From assembly GCA_910584285.1 (NCBI GenBank), contig CAJTYK010000056.1, forward strand, positions 1 through 11,587: a DNA stretch of 11,587 bases. Reading direction: 5' to 3'. Shown in pieces: positions 5,149-11,587 of the stretch; position 1 is the stretch's first letter; the number at the start of each line of letters is the position of its first letter. The notes under the pieces were generated by a model. That model did no database searches, was not told where the DNA came from, and saw only the letters and a list, made by a program, of their open reading frames with translations. The position numbers were made by a program, and so were the translations under genes. This stretch comes from an uncultured Oscillospiraceae bacterium (GTDB lineage: Bacteria; Bacillota; Clostridia; Oscillospirales; Oscillospiraceae).

Positions 5149-7146
5149 TCAGGTCTTATGGCTCTCCACGATGGCGCCGCTGCGGTAGGCCCGCAGCAGA
5201 TCCAGCAGGTCGTCCACCTGCTCCTGCATCCGGCGGCCGTTGTCCGTGTCCTCGATGGTGGCCCGGCGCTCCAGCCGCTCGAAGATCTGGGAGGTGGAGG
5301 CGATGTCCCAGTTCTTGCGGATGGCCGCCGCCCTGCCCACGAAGGGCTCGTGGGCCACCAGCCGGAAACACATGGAGTTGTAGATCAGGGTGTAGCCGGC
5401 GATGCCGGTGGTCTTTTGGTAGGCCTTGCAGAAGCCGCCGTCGATGACGATAAGCCTGCCGCCGCCCTTTACCGGGCTCTCCCCCTTTTTGGACTTCACG
5501 GGGACATGGCCGTTGATGATGTGGCAGTGGGGCCCCTCCAGGCCGAACTCCTTCAGGATGCCCTCGCACACAGCGGGGTCGTTGTAGAGGGTGTAGTAGG
5601 CGTTTTTCGTCTCCACGTGGGTGGTCTCGTCGGCCACGAAGCGGCGCTCGAAGGTAGTCATGCGATCCCGGCCGAAGATGGGGCTATTCCGCCCGCACCA
5701 CAGCCACCACAAAAAGTCCATGCCAAACTGCCGCTCCGGGGAGCCGGGCTTGTTGTAGTAGGCCCGGCGGGCGGTAAGGTCGGCATAGTCCAGGAATTCC
5801 CGGCCCGACAGGTTTTTGCAGCCGATGGAAAAGCTCATAAAGGCGCCGTCCTGGTGCATGGGAATGCAGCCGTGGAACAGCAGGTTGCCGTTATACGTCC
5901 GGTACAGGCTGCCCTTGGAATAGAGGAAGCGGACGTGGCGCTGGAGCTTTTCGCTGTGCTTGAAGGAGCGGGTGAGGGTGTTGATCAGCGCGTCCTCCTC
6001 CGGGGTGAGGGCGTAGGGATCCTTGGGATCCACGGTGGGGAAGTCGGTGTCCAGCATAGGATAAACAGTGCCGTCGATCTCCACGGTGCCCGCCTGGTAG
6101 TCCACCTTGTCCAGCAGCAGCCGGTCGTCCATGTTGAAGCAGGGGTTGCGGCGGATCTTCTGGCCCTCCAGCTTAAACAGGATCATGGTGATGGCCTTGT
6201 GCATCCGGGCGGCCAGCAGCTTGTCCCGCTCGGTGAAGCTGCCCTCGTCCTCCTTGGCGATCTTCACCTGGAAGCGGCTGATGTCGCACTTGCGGTACGC
6301 CTCGTCGGCGAACACGGACAGGGGCCGCAGGGAGATGCCATATCCCGTCTCGATGACCTCCAGGTTATTGTAGCGCAGGGAGTTGGCCAGCACGGTGGCC
6401 ACCAGCGTCCGGGAGCCGGAGGCGGCGCCCATCCACAGAATATCGTGGTTGCCCCACTGTATGTCCACGCTGTGGTAGTCCATGAGGGCGTCCATGATCA
6501 CGTCCGCGCCGGGGCCCCGGTCGAAGATGTCCCCCACCAGATGGAGGTGATCCACGGCTAAGCGCTTGATGAGCTCGCACAGCTGGATCAGGAAGTTGGA
6601 GGCCCTGTCCAGGTCGATGATGGTGTTGATGATGTTCTCGTAGTAGCCCCGCTTGTCCGTCTCGTTCTGCTCGAAGTGGGTGTGGATCAGCTCGTCGATG
6701 ATGTAGGCGTAATCCTTGGGCATGGCCTTGCGCACCTTGGAGCGGGTGTACTTGGCGCTCACCAGGCAGCACAGGTCGATGAGCCGGTGGAAGGTGATGC
6801 GATACCACTCCCGCATATCCTCCGTCTCCCGCTCGATCTCCTCCAGCTTCTCCTCGGGGTAGTAGATGAGGGTGGCCAGCTGATCCCGGTCGGAGCGGGG
6901 GACGGAGGAGCCCAGCAGCTCGTCGATCTTCTCCCGCACCACGCCGGAGGCGGAGTTGATGATGTGCTGGAACGCCTCATACTCCCCGTGTACGTCGGAG
7001 ATGAAGTGTTCCGTGGCCTTGGGCAGGTTCTGGATGGCCCGGAGGTTGATGATCTCGGTGCTGGCCTCCTGGACGGTGGGGTATCGGCGGGAGAGCAGCC
7101 GCAAGTAGTCCAGCTTTTCGGGGGTAAATTCCGCGGTGCGTTTCAT
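5149..7146 (-). CDS. fbp: Fructose-1,6-bisphosphatase, class III (Fbp)
   Basis: Hydrolyses fructose 1,6-bisphosphate to fructose 6-phosphate in gluconeogenesis; cytoplasmic. The 665-residue length fits the large class III enzymes of Firmicutes, built on a calcineurin-like metallophosphatase fold. Metal-binding motifs are visible in order: SDVHGE (residues 50-55), GDIFDRG (205-211) and GNHD (232-235), with further conserved blocks late in the protein, such as INGHVPVKSKKGESP and IDGGFCKAYQ. The ATG at 7144-7146 is chosen because AAGGAG lies 8 bases upstream and MKRTAEFTPEKLDYL is the usual family beginning. The frame stays open upstream to 7287, but that extension crosses the promoter and is AT-rich. 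The gene is divergent from the sigma factor gene, has its own promoter at 7184-7192, and is followed by a 13-bp hairpin. Confidence 0.95.
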   Translation of the reverse strand: MKRTAEFTPEKLDYLRLLSRRYPTVQEASTEIINLRAIQNLPKATEHFISDVHGEYEAFQHIINSASGVVREKIDELLGSSVPRSDRDQLATLIYYPEEKLEEIERETEDMREWYRITFHRLIDLCCLVSAKYTRSKVRKAMPKDYAYIIDELIHTHFEQNETDKRGYYENIINTIIDLDRASNFLIQLCELIKRLAVDHLHLVGDIFDRGPGADVIMDALMDYHSVDIQWGNHDILWMGAASGSRTLVATVLANSLRYNNLEVIETGYGISLRPLSVFADEAYRKCDISRFQVKIAKEDEGSFTERDKLLAARMHKAITMILFKLEGQKIRRNPCFNMDDRLLLDKVDYQAGTVEIDGTVYPMLDTDFPTVDPKDPYALTPEEDALINTLTRSFKHSEKLQRHVRFLYSKGSLYRTYNGNLLFHGCIPMHQDGAFMSFSIGCKNLSGREFLDYADLTARRAYYNKPGSPERQFGMDFLWWLWCGRNSPIFGRDRMTTFERRFVADETTHVETKNAYYTLYNDPAVCEGILKEFGLEGPHCHIINGHVPVKSKKGESPVKGGGRLIVIDGGFCKAYQKTTGIAGYTLIYNSMCFRLVAHEPFVGRAAAIRKNWDIASTSQIFERLERRATIEDTDNGRRMQEQVDDLLDLLRAYRSGAIVESHKT

Positions 7147-7183
7147 GAGGGTCACTCCTTGAAGAACTTTTTCAGATGAATCT

Positions 7184-7192
7184 ATTATGACA
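7184..7192 (-). promoter_or_regulatory. Extended -10 promoter element for fbp
   Basis: On the minus strand the interval reads TG-T-CATAAT (7192 down to 7184), an extended -10 element differing from TATAAT at one base. No good -35 is seen; only a T/C-rich stretch (TTTTCT) lies at the expected distance, which is compatible with an extended -10 promoter. The start of transcription would be about 30 bases before the fbp ATG. Confidence 0.5.
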
Positions 7193-7229
7193 CGGCTTTG
7201 ATAAAAAGAAAAGAGGAAAAGCACAAAAA

Positions 7230-7269
7230 CGGAAAATTTCCGCCCCGTCCGCCGGGGGAAAAATTTTTC
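7230..7269. other. Two palindromes in the fbp/sigma-factor divergent region
   Basis: CGGAAA-A-TTTCCG (7230-7242) and GAAAAATTTTTC (7258-7269) are both perfect palindromes, 15 bases apart, between the divergent fbp and sigma factor genes. They are too tight to form good RNA hairpins, so they look more like protein-binding or DNA-curvature sites. No known operator consensus was recognised. Confidence 0.35.
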
Positions 7270-7336
7270 TTGGAAACACGCAACCAAACGGGGCCCTGTT
7301 CCGTATTCAGATCAGAGGCAGGAAAGGAGGGATCGC

Positions 7337-7816
7337 ATGGAGGAGCCTTGGAACGATCCCGGCACGCTGGCCCGGCGGTTCGCCCCGGCGATCTACCGTC
7401 TGGCCTACGCCAGAACCGGCAGCCGCGCCGACGCGGAGGACGTGATGCAGGAGGTATTCCTCCGCCTGGTCCGGCACAGGCCGGTCTTTGACAGCGAGGC
7501 CCACGCCCGGGCCTGGCTGCTGAAGGTGGCCTCCAACTGCGCCACCGACCTGTTCCGCCTGCCCTGGCGCAGGCGGGAGGAGCCGCTGGAGGAGGACGTG
7601 TCCGCGCCGGAGGAGCCGGGGGAGGGGAGCGTGACGGAGGCGGTGCTCTCCCTGCCCGCCCGGTACCGCATCCCCATCCACCTGTATTATTACGAGGGAT
7701 ACTCGGTGGCCGAGATCGCGGACATCACCGGCAAACGGGAGGGCACCATCAAATCTCATCTGTCCCGGGCCCGGGCCCTGCTGCGGGACAAGCTGAAGGA
7801 GGGAGAGCCGTGCTGA
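7337..7816 (+). CDS. RNA polymerase sigma factor, ECF subfamily (sigma-70 regions 2 and 4)
   Basis: 159 residues, the usual size for a two-domain extracytoplasmic-function sigma factor. Region 2 (about residues 10-75) includes LARRFAPAIYRLAYARTGSRADAEDVMQEVFLRLV, where the DAEDVMQEVF core-binding motif is typical, and a promoter-melting part around HARAWLLKVASNCATDLFR. A short acidic linker (EEPLEEDVSAPEEPGEG) follows, then region 4 (about 106-153) with a helix-turn-helix: LPARYRIPIHLYYYEGYSVAEIADITGKREGTIKSHLSRARALL. The start is ATG at 7337, with AAAGGAGG six to seven bases upstream. The stop overlaps the next gene by 7 bases, the classic layout of a sigma factor with its membrane-bound anti-sigma factor. 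Its promoter specificity and signal cannot be read from the sequence. Confidence 0.93.
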   Translation: MEEPWNDPGTLARRFAPAIYRLAYARTGSRADAEDVMQEVFLRLVRHRPVFDSEAHARAWLLKVASNCATDLFRLPWRRREEPLEEDVSAPEEPGEGSVTEAVLSLPARYRIPIHLYYYEGYSVAEIADITGKREGTIKSHLSRARALLRDKLKEGEPC

Positions 7817-9234
7817 GCGAGCAGTATAAGCGGGAACTGGAACAGCTCGGCCCCCGCCAGGAGGAGCTGGAACGGCTCTACACACTCATCGAAGGAGGAA
7901 CGGATATGAAGTGGAAAAAGTGGCTGGGCCGCCGGGCTGTGGCGGCCATCGCGGTGTGCGCCGCGCTGACGCTGACGGCCACCGCGGCGGCGGCCCCGGC
8001 GGTCTGGCGCAGCCTACAGGAGCACCTGGGGCCCTTCGCCCCCTACGCCCAGTACATCAAGGGGGCGTCGTGCGCCGATCAGGGGATCAAAATTCAAATG
8101 CTCAGCGCCGTATCCGACGATCTGGAGGCCCGGTTCTACATGGCCGTCCAGGACGTGGAGGGGGACAGGTTGAACGAATTTCTGACCCTCAAAGGGTGGC
8201 TCACCGCCGGGGAGATCCGGGATCGGGAGGGGAAAAATCCAGCGGCGCAGGTGGGCTCCGGGTATCCGTCCACCCACAGCTTTGATGTGGTGTCCTACGA
8301 CCCGGAGACAAAAACCGCCCTGATCAGCGCCACCATTTCTTATGATGAGAACGCCCGGCCCACCCGGGAGGCCCGGCTGGAGATCACGGGGCTGGACACC
8401 CGGATGGCCGCGCCCCACGCCAGCGCCTCCTGCGCCTCCGTCACCGGCGCGGTGCTCAAAAGCCTGAGCGTGGGCAAGGACGACAAGGTGATCTACAAGC
8501 CCAGCGATCTGGCGGGCACCGGGTATACGGACGCCGTCCTGCCCGGAAAAAAGGTAGTGCTGGCCCCCGGCCAGACCCCCATGCCCCTGGAGGGCACGGA
8601 GGATATCCGCATCTCCTCCATGGGCTTTGCCGACGACGGCTGCTTCCACGTTCGGCTGGACTTTGCCGAAGGGGTGCGTCCGGCGCTCCGGGAGAGTGGA
8701 AAGAGCGCGCTGATCTGCTATGTCACCGGGGCCTCGGGCCCGGAATATGATGTGTGCCAACAGACGCTGGTGGAGGGGGGCATGGACATCCTGTTCCCCC
8801 TGATCAAGGCGGGGGATTTAAAGTCGCTGCAAAGCAACGAGCTGCGGGTCTATGGGGACTATTTCCGCCCCGGTATCCAGCTTGAGGGCGACTGGTCGGT
8901 GGACTTCGACCTGGAATATTACCCCTCCGTCACCCTGGACTGGACGGGCGAGCTGGGGGGCCGCCAGGTGCGGCAGGTCACCCTCTCCCCCCTGTCGGTC
9001 ACCATGTTCAGCAGCTCCGGCAGCTCCGGCGGGTTCCACGGTGACACGCTGTACGCCGTGAAAAAGGACGGCTCCACCGTGGCTGCCCAGCCTGGGACAG
9101 GGGGCTACAACAATGTGAGCACGCCCGAGGAGGTGCTTTGGGACGCCTTCAACACCTGGAAATTTGAGGAGCCCATTGACGTGGAGGACATCTCCTTCCT
9201 CTCCCTGAAGGGCACACTGATCCCGGTGAACTGA
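7810..9234 (+). CDS. DUF4179-type anti-sigma factor / membrane protein
   Basis: 474 residues. A short charged cytoplasmic N-terminus (residues 1-40, SEQYKRELEQLGPRQEELER) probably contacts the sigma factor. One membrane helix follows (about 43-63, AVAAIAVCAALTLTATAAAA), then a large extracytoplasmic region rich in beta segments, with a Ser/Gly-rich stretch late (FSSSGSSGGF). This arrangement matches the DUF4179 proteins often paired with ECF sigma factors in Clostridia; the family name is from memory and the anti-sigma role is inferred from position and topology. It starts at GTG 7810, overlapping the sigma gene by 7 bases, with GGAGG 8-9 bases upstream, so translation is probably coupled. 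A second, stronger start exists at ATG 7906 with AAGGAGG 7 bases upstream; it would give a form lacking the first 32 residues. A terminator follows at 9248-9291. Confidence 0.8.
   Translation: MLSEQYKRELEQLGPRQEELERLYTLIEGGTDMKWKKWLGRRAVAAIAVCAALTLTATAAAAPAVWRSLQEHLGPFAPYAQYIKGASCADQGIKIQMLSAVSDDLEARFYMAVQDVEGDRLNEFLTLKGWLTAGEIRDREGKNPAAQVGSGYPSTHSFDVVSYDPETKTALISATISYDENARPTREARLEITGLDTRMAAPHASASCASVTGAVLKSLSVGKDDKVIYKPSDLAGTGYTDAVLPGKKVVLAPGQTPMPLEGTEDIRISSMGFADDGCFHVRLDFAEGVRPALRESGKSALICYVTGASGPEYDVCQQTLVEGGMDILFPLIKAGDLKSLQSNELRVYGDYFRPGIQLEGDWSVDFDLEYYPSVTLDWTGELGGRQVRQVTLSPLSVTMFSSSGSSGGFHGDTLYAVKKDGSTVAAQPGTGGYNNVSTPEEVLWDAFNTWKFEEPIDVEDISFLSLKGTLIPVN
7892..7908 (+). promoter_or_regulatory. 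Internal ribosome binding site and ATG in the anti-sigma gene
   Basis: AAGGAGG (7892-7898) lies 7 bases before an in-frame ATG (7906-7908) just ahead of the membrane helix. It is a better match to the anti-Shine-Dalgarno sequence and start codon than the annotated GTG at 7810. Either this is the real start or two forms are made. Confidence 0.5.
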
Positions 9235-9247
9235 ACCCATACGAAAC

Positions 9248-9291
9248 AAACCGGGCGCGGACGGGGGTTTTCCCCTTCCGCGCCCGGTTTT
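9248..9291. terminator. Bidirectional intrinsic terminator between the sigma/anti-sigma operon and recR
   Basis: A 13-bp stem (9248-9260 with 9278-9290; arms AAACCGGGCGCGG and its complement) has an inner GGGG-TTTT-CCCC hairpin in the loop and ends in TTTT on the + strand. On the minus strand the stem is followed by GTTTCGT, so it may also serve recR, whose stop codon is about 10 bases away. Confidence 0.88.
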
Positions 9292-9300
9292 CATATGCTG

Positions 9301-9903
9301 TTAGATCTCCCTGCGTCCCTCCAACGCCCGCATGAGGGTGGCGTCGTCGGCAAATTCCAGGTGGCTGCCCACCGGGATGCCGTAGGCCAGCCGGGTGGTT
9401 TTCACCCCGAAGGGCTTCAACAGCCGGGACAGGTACAGGGCGGTGGTCTCCCCCTCGGTGTCCGGATTGGTGGCCATGATCACCTCGTCGATCCCCCCGG
9501 CGGACACCCGCTCCACCAGCTGGGCGATATGCAGATCGTCGGGCCCTACGTGGTTCATGGGGGAGATCACCCCGTGGAGCACGTGATACACCCCGCCGTA
9601 CTCCCGGGAGCGCTCCATGGCCACCACGTCCTTGGGGTCGGCCACCACGCACACAGTGGCGTGATCCCGCTTGGAGGAGGCGCAGATGGGGCACGCCCCC
9701 TCCCCGTCGGTGAGGTTCTGGCACACCGGGCAGCAGCCGATGGAGGTCTTGGCGTCCAGCAGGGCGGCGGCGAAGTCCTTGGCCGTCTGCTCCGGCTGAT
9801 CGAGAATGTAAAAGGCCAGCCGCTGGGCACTCTTGCGGCCCACGCCTGGGAGCTTGGCGAACTGCTCCACTAAATTTTCCAGGGCAGCGGGGAAATAGTC
9901 CAT
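9301..9903 (-). CDS. recR: Recombination mediator protein RecR
   Basis: Part of the RecFOR pathway that loads RecA on gapped single-stranded DNA; cytoplasmic and DNA-binding as a ring. The 200 residues match the family's usual 198-201. Visible in order: a helix-hairpin-helix (FAKLPGVGRKSAQRLAF, about 15-31), a four-cysteine zinc finger (C58, C61, C71, C74 in CCPVCQNLTDGEGACPIC), a Toprim domain (VCVVADPKDVVAMERS, and later GIDEVIMATNPDTEGETT), and the C-terminal GIPVGSHLEFADDATLMRALEGR block. The start is ATG at 9901-9903: CAGGAG (9913-9918) lies 9 bases upstream, whereas the in-frame ATG at 9912 touches it. In many Firmicutes recR follows dnaX and ybaB; here it instead follows rpe, separated by the hairpin element at 9922-9996, and could be co-transcribed with rpe. 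Confidence 0.96.
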   Translation of the reverse strand: MDYFPAALENLVEQFAKLPGVGRKSAQRLAFYILDQPEQTAKDFAAALLDAKTSIGCCPVCQNLTDGEGACPICASSKRDHATVCVVADPKDVVAMERSREYGGVYHVLHGVISPMNHVGPDDLHIAQLVERVSAGGIDEVIMATNPDTEGETTALYLSRLLKPFGVKTTRLAYGIPVGSHLEFADDATLMRALEGRREI

Positions 9904-9921
9904 GGGGGTCATCTCCTGTGT

Positions 9922-9996
9922 GTAGGGACCGCCGTCCTCGGCGGCCCTTTTTTATGTGCGGAACCTGGGCGGGCCGGCGGGGACGCCGGCCCCTAC
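9922..9996. repeat. REP-doublet (REPIN)-like element between rpe and recR
   Basis: Two 26-base hairpin units lie in inverted orientation: unit A at 9922-9947 and unit B, read on the minus strand, at 9996-9971. Each begins GTAGGG and ends GGCCC; they match at 22 of 26 positions. Each folds into a GC hairpin with a four-base loop (TCCT in A, TCCC in B). Two of the four differences (unit positions 11 and 20) swap a G-C pair for a C-G pair, keeping the stem. A 23-base spacer starting with six Ts separates them. Unit B supplies the rpe stop codon. Confidence 0.7.
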
Positions 9997-10646
9997 GAAG
10001 CCGATCCCCGCAGCAGTTCAATGGCCTTCGCCGGATCCTCCGCGCCGTACACCGCAGACCCCGCCACCAGCACCGTGGCCCCGGCCTCAATGACCTGTTC
10101 CGCCGTACCGGGAGCGATGCCGCCGTCCACCTCCAGCTCACAGGCCGGGTTGTATTTGTCGATCAGCGCCCGCACCTCCCGGATGGTGTCCAGCTGGGAC
10201 TCCATGAACTTCTGCCCGCCGAACCCCGGCTCCACCGTCATCACCAGCACCATGTCAAGCTGCTCGATATAGGGCAGCACGGCCTTGGCCGACGTGATGG
10301 GCCGCAGGGCCACCGCCTTCTTCACCCCGTTGGCCTCCATGGCGTGGAGGGCGTCGGCGATGCGGGTGGGGTGGTCGGCCTCCAGGTGGACGGACAGCAG
10401 ATCCGCCCCCGCCTTGCAGAACTGTTCGACATACCGCACCGGCTTGTCGATCATCAGGTGCACGTCCAAAAACATCTCCGTGTGCTTCCGGATGGACGCC
10501 ACCACCGGCACGCCGATGGTGAGGTTGGGCACGAAGGCCCCGTCCATCACGTCCACATGGAGCCAGTCCGCGGTGGACACACGGCGTATGTCCCGCTCCA
10601 AATTGCAAAAATCCGCCGAAAGAATGGAAGGGGCAATCTTCACCAT
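9993..10646 (-). CDS. rpe: Ribulose-phosphate 3-epimerase
   Basis: Interconverts D-ribulose 5-phosphate and D-xylulose 5-phosphate in the pentose phosphate pathway; cytoplasmic TIM barrel. The 217 residues are the normal length. Conserved features: start MVKIAPSILSADF with substrate-binding Ser7, HVDVMDGAFVPNLTIG with metal ligands H30 and D32 (catalytic Asp), DVHLMI with H63, MTVEPGFGGQKF (136-147), and LEVDGGI with the second catalytic Asp at 174. The start is ATG at 10644-10646, with AGGGAG about 6 bases upstream. The frame stays open to 10844, but the extension is an arginine-rich shadow of a GC-rich hairpin region. The TAG stop (9993-9995) and preceding bases belong to one arm of the repeat at 9922-9996, so the last residues may have been set by its insertion. 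No clear promoter was seen upstream; transcription may come from the threonine dehydratase gene. Confidence 0.96.
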   Translation of the reverse strand: MVKIAPSILSADFCNLERDIRRVSTADWLHVDVMDGAFVPNLTIGVPVVASIRKHTEMFLDVHLMIDKPVRYVEQFCKAGADLLSVHLEADHPTRIADALHAMEANGVKKAVALRPITSAKAVLPYIEQLDMVLVMTVEPGFGGQKFMESQLDTIREVRALIDKYNPACELEVDGGIAPGTAEQVIEAGATVLVAGSAVYGAEDPAKAIELLRGSAS

Positions 10647-10958
10647 GGTTTTCTCCCTCTTTCTGTGAGATTGGCTTGACCGAAGGGCCCGTCCCCGGCC
10701 CCCCGGCCTGGGGCAGCCCCGGCCCTGCCGCATAGGATAGAACACGCGGAGGTCGCCGGCGGCGGCGTTGGATGGCTCCCCACGCCCCCTGGCCCGCGTC
10801 CAGCAGGCCCGCCGCAGGGCGCGCCGCACCTGAATACCCCGCACCGCTGCAATCGCGGCGGTGCGGGGATTGTGATCCTCCCCGCCTGTCGGCGGGGAGG
10901 ATTCTGTCCCAGCGCAATCGCGGCGGCAAAGGCTCTCGGTCTTACCCGCCCTCTGGCG
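10647..10958. other. Gene-free, hairpin-rich interval upstream of rpe
   Basis: About 310 bases with no credible gene. From right to left it contains a perfect 12-bp stem with loop TGTC (10875-10886 with 10891-10902); an 11-bp perfect stem with a 10-base loop (10837-10847 with 10858-10868); a 7-bp stem with one mismatch (10764-10771 with 10779-10786); and a GGCC/GGGG stem with one bulge (10705-10724). The 13-mer GCAATCGCGGCGG occurs twice (10849-10861, 10914-10926) around the 12-bp hairpin. None of the stems has a T tract in the direction of the flanking genes, so ordinary termination is not obvious. A repeat cluster or a structured leader/ncRNA are both possible. Confidence 0.5.
10837..10902. 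repeat. Tandem pair of strong perfect hairpins
   Basis: Two perfect inverted repeats lie 6 bases apart: CCCCGCACCGC with its complement (11 bp) and ATCCTCCCCGCC with its complement (12 bp). They follow the threonine dehydratase stop by about 57 bases on the minus strand. They may act as a transcript 3'-end structure or be a dispersed palindromic element. Confidence 0.6.
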
Positions 10959-11587
10959 TCAGCCCGTAATGGTGCCGCTGGCGGCCACCTCCCGCACGTC
11001 GTAGCCCGCCCGCTTCAGGGCAGTGAGGATCTCCGCCTTGTGGGACAGGCCGAAGGCCTCCATGGTCACCTTCAGCTCCACCCCGGCTTGCCGGTTGATG
11101 TTGACAAACTGGTTGTGATCCAGCTTGATGATGTTGCCGTTGAGCCCCGCCACCAGCTCCGCGATCCGAAGCAGCTCGCCGGGCCGATCCGGGAGCTGCA
11201 CCGAGAAGGTAAAGATCCGCCCCCGGTTGATGAGCCCGTGCTGCACCAGGGAGGAGATGGTGATCACGTCCATATTGCCGCCGGACAGCACGCTCACCAC
11301 GTTGCGCCCGTCCGGCTCCAGGTGGTTCAGCGCCGCCACGGTGAGCAGCCCGGCGTTCTCCACCACCATTTTGTGCTTCTCCATCACGTCCAGGAAAGCA
11401 TCCACCAGCTCGTCGTCGTCGATGGTGAGGATCTCGTCCACGTGCTGCTGGATGTAGGGGAACACCTGATCCCCGGGGGTTTTCACCGCCACGCCGTCGG
11501 CGATGGTGGAGATTTTATCCAGCGTCACCACATGGCCCGCCTCCAGGCTGGCCTTCATGGACGCCGCCCCGGAGGGCTCCACGCCGA
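10959..11587 (-). CDS. ilvA: Threonine dehydratase (threonine ammonia-lyase), C-terminal part
   Basis: PLP-dependent enzyme converting L-threonine to 2-oxobutanoate and ammonia, feeding isoleucine synthesis or threonine catabolism. The gene runs off the right edge, so the start is missing; about 209 residues are visible. GVEPSGAASM is the family's conserved segment near the middle, GDQVFPYIQQHVDEILTIDDDEL and VVENAGLLTVAAL follow, and SGGNMDV belongs to the PLP domain. The last ~75 residues (FTFSVQLPDRPGELLRIAEL... to the end) form an ACT domain, as in the ~400-residue TdcB/short-IlvA type rather than the long two-ACT biosynthetic form. The GTG at 11580-11582 is an internal valine, not a start. 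The stop is TGA at 10959-10961. Whether it is the biosynthetic or catabolic isozyme cannot be decided here, so the symbol is provisional. Confidence 0.9.
   Translation of the reverse strand, partial: GVEPSGAASMKASLEAGHVVTLDKISTIADGVAVKTPGDQVFPYIQQHVDEILTIDDDELVDAFLDVMEKHKMVVENAGLLTVAALNHLEPDGRNVVSVLSGGNMDVITISSLVQHGLINRGRIFTFSVQLPDRPGELLRIAELVAGLNGNIIKLDHNQFVNINRQAGVELKVTMEAFGLSHKAEILTALKRAGYDVREVAASGTITG

Noticed and set aside
4810..6561. A 583-codon open frame on the + strand opposite fbp
   Set aside because: Antisense shadow of the class III FBPase; composition is Val/Gly/His-rich and it spans the fbp-VanW intergenic region without a ribosome binding site.
7147..7287. N-terminal extension of fbp
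   Set aside because: It crosses the promoter and ribosome binding site, and the conserved protein begins at MKRTAEF.
9918..10679. A 253-codon open frame on the + strand opposite rpe
   Set aside because: Antisense shadow of rpe with His/Arg-rich translation; it begins within the repeat element and lacks a start signal.
10647..10844. N-terminal extension of rpe
   Set aside because: The extension is Arg/Gly-rich translation of hairpin DNA; MVKIAPSILSADF with a proper ribosome binding site is the conserved family start.
10837..10926. CRISPR-like repeat array
   Set aside because: Only two copies of a 13-mer, with hairpins between them; no regular spacers and no cas genes.

Overview
The window is GC-rich and densely packed with bacterial genes. 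A class III (Firmicutes-type) fructose-1,6-bisphosphatase, a VanW-domain protein, an ECF sigma/anti-sigma pair and strong AGGAGG-like ribosome binding sites all point to a Clostridia member. The high GC and the intergenic GC hairpins suggest an Oscillospiraceae-like gut anaerobe (Flavonifractor/Lawsonibacter type). The placement is inferred from gene families and style; no search was run.

Layout from left to right. (1) The 3' end of a D-Ala-D-Ala carboxypeptidase gene (+) ends in a bidirectional terminator. (2) murC (-), convergent with it, has a near-consensus promoter at 2033-2061. Between the two lies a second, diverged copy of the murC 3' end (409-459) and a repeat-bearing spacer. (3) A coupled pair (-), a VanW-domain membrane protein followed by a DUF2461 protein, ends in a terminator at 2124-2162. 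(4) fbp (-) is divergent from (5) an ECF sigma factor gene and its DUF4179-type anti-sigma/membrane gene (+), which overlap and end in a bidirectional terminator at 9248-9291. (6) recR, rpe and the C-terminal part of a threonine dehydratase gene (all -) fill the right end. They are separated by a REP-doublet-like element (9922-9996) and by a hairpin-rich, gene-free stretch (10647-10958).

Functionally this is mostly core-genome material: peptidoglycan precursor synthesis and trimming (murC, carboxypeptidase, probably VanW), central carbon metabolism (fbp, rpe), amino-acid metabolism (threonine dehydratase) and recombinational repair (recR). The sigma/anti-sigma pair is the only obvious signalling module, and its inducing signal cannot be read from the sequence.

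I found no CRISPR array, tRNA, rRNA, transposase or phage gene, and no clear new defence or biosynthetic system. The points most worth a second look are non-coding: the leftover murC tail, the inverted hairpin pair that supplies the rpe stop codon and carries a compensatory base-pair change, the hairpin cluster upstream of rpe, and the internal translation start in the anti-sigma gene.
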